A stretch of DNA of 64,000 bases from Acidobacteriota bacterium (GTDB lineage Bacteria > Acidobacteriota > Vicinamibacteria > Vicinamibacterales > SCN-69-37). Made by a program: the position numbers and the translations under genes. The notes below the pieces were generated by a model, which worked only from the letters and a program-made list of their open reading frames with translations, searched no databases and was not told the DNA's origin. The stretch spans positions 62,001 to 126,000 of the forward strand of contig JADYYY010000019.1 in NCBI GenBank assembly GCA_020853395.1. The letters run 5' to 3'. Below are positions 58,636 to 64,000 of this stretch, one piece after another; within the stretch, counting starts at the first letter, position 1; every line of letters begins with the position of its first letter.

Positions 58636-60180
58636 CTACCCTGGCTCGCGCGGCCCGGCCAGCCGCCGCACGTCGTCGATCGTGTTCGCGTCCTCGGCCG
58701 TCTTGTCGGTGCGGTAGCGCTTCACGCGCGCGAATCGGAGCGCGAGCCCGCCGGCGTACACCCGGCTGTCCTGGATCTCGTTGAAGGCCACCTCCACGAC
58801 GAGCTCGGGCCGGACGAAGACGACGATCCCGTCGCGCGCCACTTCGAGCGACAGCAGGCGCTCCGTCTGCCAGGCGAGCATCTCGTCGGTCATGCCCTTG
58901 AAGGTCTTGCCGAGCATGACGAACGTGCGCGTCGCCGGGTCGCGTGCGCCGAGGTGCAGGTTGCTGAGCCAGCCGCGCCGGCGGCCGTGCCCCCATTCGG
59001 CGGCGAGCACGACCAGGTCGAGCGTCCGCGCCTGCTTGACCTTGAGCCACGCGGCGCCGCGGCGTCCGGCGGCGTACGGTGCCGCGAGCGACTTGGCCAT
59101 CACGCCCTCGTGCCCGCGGTCCGCCGCGTCGCGCGCGAACGCGGCGGCCTCCGCACGGGTCGGCCGAACGACGCGTGGCACCGACAGGGCGTCGGCCGCA
59201 TCCTGCAGCACGGCCACGCGGCGCTCGAGCGGCTCGTCCACGAGCGGCGCGTCGTCGACGAGCAGGCAGTCGAAGGCGAAGAGCGTGAGCGGCAGGTCGA
59301 GGCGCAGGTCGTCGACGCCGCGCGTGCGTCCGAAGCGCCGCATGGTCGTTTGAAACGGCCGCGGCGTGCCGCCGGGGCCGAGCGCGATGACCTCGCCGTC
59401 GAGGATCAGGCTGCGCGCGGGCAGGGCCGCGACGACCGCGGCGATCTCCGGCACCGACGCCGTGACGTCGTTCAGCGTGCGCGAGAAGACGCGGACGTCG
59501 TCTCCCGCCTTGTGGAGCTGCACGCGCGCGCCGTCGAGCTTGTACTCGAGGGCGGCGCCGGCGTCGGAGAGATCGTCGAGCGCGGCATCGAGTCCCTCGG
59601 CCGAGTCGGCGAGCATCGGCCGGATCGGTTGCATGACGCGAACGGCGATGGCGTCGAGCGCGCGCTCGCCGCCGGCGAGCGCCGCGTGCGCCGCCGCCGG
59701 CAGGTCGCCCGCCATGAGCACGGCGCGCCTGAGCCGCGCCGCCGACACGCCGGCGGCGCGCGCGACGGCCTCGAGCACGACGCCTTCGAGCGCGCCCTGC
59801 CGCAGCTCGCCGTAGAGCAGCCGCCGCAGGAAGTCCTGTTCGGGCCGCGTCGCCTTCTCGAACAGCGCCGTGAGCTGCCGGGCGCGCTCGCGCGCGGCGC
59901 CGGATCCGGCCACGCGCGCCAACTCGTCGAGCCGCGCGTCCACGTCCGCGACGGTCAGCTCGGGCGCCTCGGCCGGCCTCGTCCCCGCGGCGGCGGAAAT
60001 CGCGGCGTGGCCGATGCCAATCCGTCCCTGGCGCGGCGCGCCCGACAGCCAGGCGACGACGGGCACGACGTCGTCAGGGGCGAGGCGACGAACGAGCTCC
60101 GCCATCCGGCCGATCTTGTCGAGGCGGCTCGACGTCGCCGCCACGGCGTCTGATACGCCGGCCACCTCCGCGAACCGCAT
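58636..60180 (-). CDS. ATP-dependent DNA ligase (archaeal LigB-like)
   Basis: A 514-aa DNA ligase that seals nicks using ATP, in addition to the NAD-dependent LigA every bacterium has. The adenylated lysine is Lys214 in EYKLDGARV (motif I). Further motifs are RSLILDGEVIALG (motif III region), GHEGVMAKSLAAPYAAGRRG (motif IV) and AAWLKVKQ (motif V). The N-terminal ~180 residues form the helical DNA-binding domain (RLDKIGRMAELVRRL; EQDFLRRLLYGELRQGALEG) seen in archaeal and mycobacterial LigB. No Ku, polymerase or primase domains adjoin it. ATG 60180 gives the family start MRFAEVAGV; the farther upstream frame is unconserved. Confidence 0.88.
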   Translation of the reverse strand: MRFAEVAGVSDAVAATSSRLDKIGRMAELVRRLAPDDVVPVVAWLSGAPRQGRIGIGHAAISAAAGTRPAEAPELTVADVDARLDELARVAGSGAARERARQLTALFEKATRPEQDFLRRLLYGELRQGALEGVVLEAVARAAGVSAARLRRAVLMAGDLPAAAHAALAGGERALDAIAVRVMQPIRPMLADSAEGLDAALDDLSDAGAALEYKLDGARVQLHKAGDDVRVFSRTLNDVTASVPEIAAVVAALPARSLILDGEVIALGPGGTPRPFQTTMRRFGRTRGVDDLRLDLPLTLFAFDCLLVDDAPLVDEPLERRVAVLQDAADALSVPRVVRPTRAEAAAFARDAADRGHEGVMAKSLAAPYAAGRRGAAWLKVKQARTLDLVVLAAEWGHGRRRGWLSNLHLGARDPATRTFVMLGKTFKGMTDEMLAWQTERLLSLEVARDGIVVFVRPELVVEVAFNEIQDSRVYAGGLALRFARVKRYRTDKTAEDANTIDDVRRLAGPREPG

Positions 60181-60308
60181 GTCGCGATCGTAGCGTGCCG
60201 GGACTGAGCGCCGCGGGTGGTTCTCGCATACCATTGGCAACGGTTCGTCAGGGAACGCGCCGCGCGTCCGCGTCGTCACCGCGTCAGCCCCGTCATCTTC
60301 GAGGCCTC

Positions 60309-62561
60309 ATGTCCCAGCGCCGCCAGCTCTTGCCGTTCCGCGCGCTCGTCGTCGCGGTGGTCGTCGTCTCGTCAGCATGGATCGTGTCGGGCCAGCAGCC
60401 GCGCCGCGAGTGGCGCGACTACGGCGGCGGCCCCGCCTCGTCGCGGTTCGTCGAGCTGACCCAGATCACGCGGTCGAACGTCGCGGACCTCGAGGTGGCC
60501 TGGACGTACCCGCACGGGCAGACCGGGTTCAATCCCGTGATGGCGCGTGGCGTCATCTACGCGCGCGGGCGCGGCAACGCGCTCGTCGCGCTGGACGCGG
60601 CGACGGGCCGCGAGCTGTGGGTGCACGACCAGGTGGGCGGCATCGCGCCGCGCGGCATCAACTACTGGGAGAACGCGGACGGCAGCGATCGACGGCTGAT
60701 CTTCACGATCAACGACTACTTGCAGGAGATCGACGCGAAGACCGGCCGGCTCGTCCGCACGTTCGGCGTCAACGGCGCCGTGGATCTGCGCGAGGGCCTC
60801 GGGCGCGATCCGTCGACGCTCGGGCGCGTGCAGTCCGGCACGCCCGGCAAGGTGTGGCAGAACCTGATCCTTCTCGGGTCCGCGCCGGGCGAGGCGTACT
60901 TCTCCGCGCCGGGCGACCTGCGCGCCTTCGACGTCGTCACCGGCAAGCTCGTGTGGCAGTTCCACACCGTGCCGCACCCGGGCGAGTTCGGGTACGAGAC
61001 GTGGCCCAAGGACGCGTGGAAGTACATCGGCGGTGCGAACACGTGGGGCGAGGTCTCGATCGACGCGGCGCGCGGCATCGCGTACTTCCCGACCGGATCG
61101 GCGACGTTCGACTACTACGGCGGCGACCGCGTCGGCCAGAATCTCTTCGCCAACTGCCTCATCGCGCTCGACGCCAGGACGGGCAGGCGCCTCTGGCACT
61201 TCCAGAACGTCCACCACGATCTCTGGGACTTCGACAACGTCTCGGCGCCGCAGTTGACGACGATCCGTCACGACGGCCGCACGGTGGACGTCGTCGCGAT
61301 GGCGGGCAAGACCGGGTACCTCTACGTCTTCGACCGCGTCAGCGGGCAGCCGATCTGGCCGATCGAGGAGCGGCCGGTGCCGACGAAGACCGACGTGCCG
61401 GGCGAGGTGCTCTGGCCGACGCAGCCGATCCCGACGAACCCGCCGCCGTTCGGCCGGCAGACGTTCGGGCTCGACGACATCAACCCGTACCTGCTGACCG
61501 ACGAGCAGCGCGCGAGCTATCGCCAGCGCGTCGCGAAGGCGCGCAACGACGGCCAGTTCACGCCGATCGGCTTCGACGAAGTCGTGCACATGCCGGGCAA
61601 TCACGGCGGGTCCAACTACGGCAGCACGTCGGCGGATCCGCGGAACGGCCGCGTCTACGTGATCACGTTCAACGTGCCGGCGCTCATGCGGCTGCTCAGG
61701 ACGGGCGAGCAGCCGAGCGCCGCCGGCGCCGGCGCGTCGATTCCGGGGTTCACTCAGTACCAGACGCACTGCCAGGCCTGCCACGGTCCGATGCTGCAGG
61801 GCAGCGGCAGCGTGCCGTCGCTCATCGGCGTCGCGTCGCGCGTTCCGGCCGCCGATCTCCGTGCCGTCATCGTCAACGGCCGCAACCAGATGCCCGCGAA
61901 CCACCAGTTGAGCGACGAGGACGTGAACGCGTTGATGTCGCTGCTCGCGTTGGCGAGCGGCGGCGCGACGGCCGGCGGTCCGGCGGCCGATCCGCCGGCG
62001 GCCGGCGTGCTCGTCGAGTCCGGTCCGGCTGCCGTGCGGCCGTCGTCGGGCGGGCGGGGAGGCGGCGGAGGTGGGGGCCTGATGGGCGCGGGCGACTACC
62101 CGGACGGTGTGTCCGCGCCGGCGCGGCTCGTGATGGATGGCTACGGGCTCCATCCCGATCTGATCAATCCGCCCTACACGACGCTCACCGGGTACGACCT
62201 CAACACCGGCACGATCAAGTGGCAGATCGGGCTCGGCGACGAGCCGCGGCTCGTCGCGCGCGGCATCCGCGGCACCGGAGCGGCCAACCTCGGCGTCAAG
62301 GGATCGGTGGTCGTCACCGCGAACGGCCTGCTGTTCGTCAACGCCGCGGACCAGAAGGTCCACGTGTACGACGCGGACAGCGGCAAGGAGCTGCACCAGT
62401 TGCCGCTCGGCGCGCCGACGAGCGGCTCGCCGTCGATGTACGAGCACGGCGGCCGGCAGTACCTGCTCGTCACCGCGTCGGGCCAGACGCCGGCCGTCAA
62501 GGAGGCGGTGTATCCAACGGGACCGACCGGTCTCGTCGCCTACGCGCTGAAGAAGCGCTAG
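60309..62561 (+). CDS. PQQ-dependent dehydrogenase with an inserted cytochrome c domain
   Basis: A 750-aa exported quinoprotein of the membrane-bound glucose/alcohol dehydrogenase type. The signal peptide ends near IVSGQQPRREW. Blades are visible in ALVALDAATGRELWVHDQVG, YLQEIDAKTGRLVRTFG, LRAFDVVTGKLVWQFHTVPH, 'CLIALDARTGRRLWHFQNVH' and YLYVFDRVSGQPIWPIEE. A haem site CQACH (Cys488, Cys491, His492) sits between later blades, followed by a Gly-rich linker (residues ~575-595) and the final blades (KVHVYDADSGKELHQLPLG). The target alcohol or sugar is unknown. Haem within the propeller gives a direct electron path. Confidence 0.87.
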   Translation: MSQRRQLLPFRALVVAVVVVSSAWIVSGQQPRREWRDYGGGPASSRFVELTQITRSNVADLEVAWTYPHGQTGFNPVMARGVIYARGRGNALVALDAATGRELWVHDQVGGIAPRGINYWENADGSDRRLIFTINDYLQEIDAKTGRLVRTFGVNGAVDLREGLGRDPSTLGRVQSGTPGKVWQNLILLGSAPGEAYFSAPGDLRAFDVVTGKLVWQFHTVPHPGEFGYETWPKDAWKYIGGANTWGEVSIDAARGIAYFPTGSATFDYYGGDRVGQNLFANCLIALDARTGRRLWHFQNVHHDLWDFDNVSAPQLTTIRHDGRTVDVVAMAGKTGYLYVFDRVSGQPIWPIEERPVPTKTDVPGEVLWPTQPIPTNPPPFGRQTFGLDDINPYLLTDEQRASYRQRVAKARNDGQFTPIGFDEVVHMPGNHGGSNYGSTSADPRNGRVYVITFNVPALMRLLRTGEQPSAAGAGASIPGFTQYQTHCQACHGPMLQGSGSVPSLIGVASRVPAADLRAVIVNGRNQMPANHQLSDEDVNALMSLLALASGGATAGGPAADPPAAGVLVESGPAAVRPSSGGRGGGGGGGLMGAGDYPDGVSAPARLVMDGYGLHPDLINPPYTTLTGYDLNTGTIKWQIGLGDEPRLVARGIRGTGAANLGVKGSVVVTANGLLFVNAADQKVHVYDADSGKELHQLPLGAPTSGSPSMYEHGGRQYLLVTASGQTPAVKEAVYPTGPTGLVAYALKKR

Positions 62562-62641
62562 CGGTCTATCGGGCGCTGAGCCGGCACGGCTGCCGGAGCG
62601 CCGCGTCCGGATCGCAAGGCCGCATCGAACCTTCGGGCCGC

Positions 62642-62677
62642 GATTGTTCGTATCGTAACGGGTACGGCACAACAATC
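62642..62677 (+). promoter_or_regulatory. Inverted repeat upstream of the DUF2911 gene
   Basis: gattgtt (62642-62648) and aacaatc (62671-62677) are mirrored around a 22-nt centre that itself contains gta...tac. It is AT-richer than its surroundings and lies just before the aggagg ribosome site, so it could be an operator or a 5' leader hairpin. Confidence 0.3.
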
Positions 62678-62692
62678 CGCTCAGGAGGATCC

Positions 62693-63238
62693 ATGACTCG
62701 ACTGGTTCGTGCGGGAGCAACACTGGCAATCGCAGGCATTTTCGGCGTCGGGGTGGCGGCACAGAACACCGTGCAGGTCCACCCGGGCACGGGCGGCAGC
62801 CCGCACGTCCGGACGAGCTACACGATCGACGGCGCGGCGCTGTCGATCGAATACGGACGCCCCTCCCTCAAGGGACGTCCCGAGGCGACGCTGATGCCGG
62901 CCGGTCAGCCGTGGCGCGCCGGTGCGGACGAAGCGACCCTCCTCACGACCGACAAGCCGCTGAAGTTCGGGGCGCTCTCGCTCGCGCCCGGTACCTACAC
63001 GATCAACGTCCAGCCCGGCACGCAGTGGCAGATCGTTCTCGGCAAGCTGTCGAAGCCGGGGCAGTGGGGCGTGCCGTACAACGCGACGCTTGAGATCGGA
63101 CGAGCGCCCATGACGGTCTCGAAGACGAGCGCGCCGGTCGAGCAGTTGATCATCGCGATCGACGACACGCCGTCGGGCGCGGCGTTTCGGCTCGAGTGGG
63201 GCACGACGCGCGCGACGGCAGCGTTCACCATCGGCTGA
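62693..63238 (+). CDS. Exported DUF2911-family protein
   Basis: A 181-aa secreted protein with signal peptide (AGATLAIAGIFGVGVAAQ) and a DUF2911-type domain: ALSIEYGRPSLKGRPEAT, PWRAGADEATLLTTDKPL, LAPGTYTINVQPGTQWQIVL and APVEQLIIAIDDT. The family, common in Bacteroidetes and Acidobacteria, has no known activity. A strong ribosome site aggagg lies five bases before ATG 62693. It is the last rightward gene before a hairpin. Confidence 0.85.
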   Translation: MTRLVRAGATLAIAGIFGVGVAAQNTVQVHPGTGGSPHVRTSYTIDGAALSIEYGRPSLKGRPEATLMPAGQPWRAGADEATLLTTDKPLKFGALSLAPGTYTINVQPGTQWQIVLGKLSKPGQWGVPYNATLEIGRAPMTVSKTSAPVEQLIIAIDDTPSGAAFRLEWGTTRATAAFTIG

Positions 63239-63267
63239 CGCGGCGACGCGGTCGACGATCGTCAAGG

Positions 63268-63300
63268 GCGGCGCGCGCTGCACGAGTGAGCGCGCGCCGC
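63268..63300. terminator. Strong hairpin between convergent genes
   Basis: gcggcgcgcgct (63268-63279) pairs perfectly with agcgcgcgccgc (63289-63300) around gcacgagtg. It lies between the DUF2911 gene and the leftward partial gene and would serve both. No T-run follows, as is common in very GC-rich genomes. Confidence 0.5.
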
Positions 63301-63371
63301 TGAACGCGTCGTCCGACGCGCACGTCTCTACGCCGCCCGCGCGCCTCGTGGCGGCCGCGCGCGACGTGCGT

Positions 63372-64000
63372 TCAGAACACCACTCTGATGGCCGATACCG
63401 CGAAGAGCGGCTGCGTCGCCGACGCGCGGTCGTTGCGGAACACGAAGTAGACGTCCTGCATGCCGGTCGCCGGCGTCAGATCGATCGTCGGTCCCGGCGC
63501 CGTGATCTCCTGCACGCTCGCGGTGGCGGGGCCGTCGCCGCGAACGCCGCCTCGAGCGGGTGCCGCCGCGCCGGCCGCGGCTGCCGCGCCGGCGCCAGCG
63601 CCGCGTCCGCGCGGAGCGGCGGGCACCACCGTCGCCTGGCCGACGAGCGTCCCGTCCGGACCACCGAGCCGCACCTCGATCGTGCCGCCCGCCGCGCCCA
63701 TGCCGCCGCCCGTCGTGGTCGAGAGCCGCAGTTGCCTCACCCCGCCGAGATCGAGACGCTTGAACCCCACGTAGCCGTTGCGCAGCGCCGTCACCGCCGT
63801 GTTGCGGGTCGCCTGCCCTTCGCCTGACGTCCGCGTCCCGAAGCTCACGTTGCTGACGACGTCGGCCGCCGCGGGCGAGAGGACGGTGGATCGCAGCACC
63901 GTCATGGCCTCGCCGGACCGGGACGGCAGGCCGCGGACCGGCGCGTCCGCATAGACCGCTCGCAGCACGAGCTTGCCTCGGCCGCCCGGCGGCGCGTCCG
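63372..64000 (-). CDS. C-terminal part of a secreted ThuA/sugar-dehydrogenase-type protein with CBM6-like end (5' end outside window)
   Basis: About 209 residues are visible, reading leftward from the window edge. The opening GRGKLVLRAVYAD and TVLRSTVLSPAAADVVSNVS resemble the linker in large secreted ThuA / PQQ-sorbosone dehydrogenase proteins. The remainder reads like a carbohydrate-binding module 6: NGYVGFKRLDLGGVRQLRLS, GTIEVRLGGPDGTLVGQATV and TGMQDVYFVFRN. A long Ala/Gly/Pro stretch interrupts it (residues ~120-150 of the visible part). The catalytic part is outside the window, so its activity is not known. Confidence 0.65.
   Translation of the reverse strand, partial: DAPPGGRGKLVLRAVYADAPVRGLPSRSGEAMTVLRSTVLSPAAADVVSNVSFGTRTSGEGQATRNTAVTALRNGYVGFKRLDLGGVRQLRLSTTTGGGMGAAGGTIEVRLGGPDGTLVGQATVVPAAPRGRGAGAGAAAAAGAAAPARGGVRGDGPATASVQEITAPGPTIDLTPATGMQDVYFVFRNDRASATQPLFAVSAIRVVF

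Noticed and set aside
60372-62762. Long open frames opposite and alongside the PQQ dehydrogenase
   Set aside because: They are shadows of a very GC-rich gene; only the + frame at 60309 has a signal peptide and propeller motifs.

Overview
The window is very GC-rich, with dense genes, short gaps and many ATGA/GTGA stop-start overlaps. It looks like a chromosomal segment of an Acidobacteriota bacterium, probably of the Vicinamibacteria type (inference). The best markers are a PadR regulator coupled to an 892-aa 'acidobacterial duplicated orphan permease' (ADOP), PEP-CTERM proteins, secreted PQQ/cytochrome c dehydrogenases and a TonB-dependent receptor. No rRNA, CRISPR array, phage block or intact insertion sequence is visible. 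There is one tRNA (Gln, CTG) with a truncated integrase beside it.

Layout. 1-8.3 kb: 3' end of gltX; an AlkA-type DNA glycosylase with a repeated basic tail; a histidine kinase that lacks its phospho-accepting histidine; altronate dehydratase; two paralogous GT-C membrane glycosyltransferases, one missing the family's acidic motifs. 8.3-13.3 kb: a transporter and sugar cluster (SSS symporter, FucP/NagP-like MFS, ROK kinase, SIS-domain isomerase/deaminase), probably for an amino sugar. 13.3-17.2 kb: secreted M20 peptidase, MmcQ/YjbR and SnoaL-like proteins, tRNA-Gln, integrase remnant, VapBC. 17.6-27.2 kb: a propeller protein, then a divalent-metal efflux operon (small Cys-rich protein, TolC, adaptor, RND pump, P1B-ATPase with a CCxxE metal site). 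27.3-37 kb: NUDIX, WD40-like propeller coupled to a Tat-exported intradiol dioxygenase, META protein, PadR-ADOP, YciI-like protein, KdpD/KdpE-like pair. 37-41.3 kb: secreted glucose/sorbosone dehydrogenase-cytochrome c coupled to a secreted hydrolase, with a divergent AraC regulator.

41.6-45.3 kb holds the most unusual locus: a helix-turn-helix protein followed by three tandem ~1.06-kb repeat units. Each unit carries a conserved leader and a secreted PEP-CTERM protein whose body resembles a TLDc domain. 45.3-53.4 kb: methyltransferase, TonB-dependent receptor, divergent operon of ECF sigma factor / zinc-finger anti-sigma with an extra C-terminal domain / coiled-coil discoidin-domain membrane protein, then a cytochrome P450 and a small membrane protein. 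53.4-58.4 kb: a hybrid histidine kinase followed by a single polypeptide joining a receiver, a degenerate sigma-54-activator AAA+ domain and a Ser/Thr kinase. 58.6-64 kb: ATP-dependent DNA ligase, PQQ dehydrogenase with inserted cytochrome c, a DUF2911 protein and the 3' end of a secreted carbohydrate-binding-like protein.

The best candidates for undescribed biology are the TLDc/PEP-CTERM array with its repeated leader, the receiver-pseudoAAA-kinase fusion with its hybrid kinase, and GC-rich heptamer repeats that appear to have been captured into the N termini of two coding genes. All function calls come from reading motifs by eye; no database search was run.
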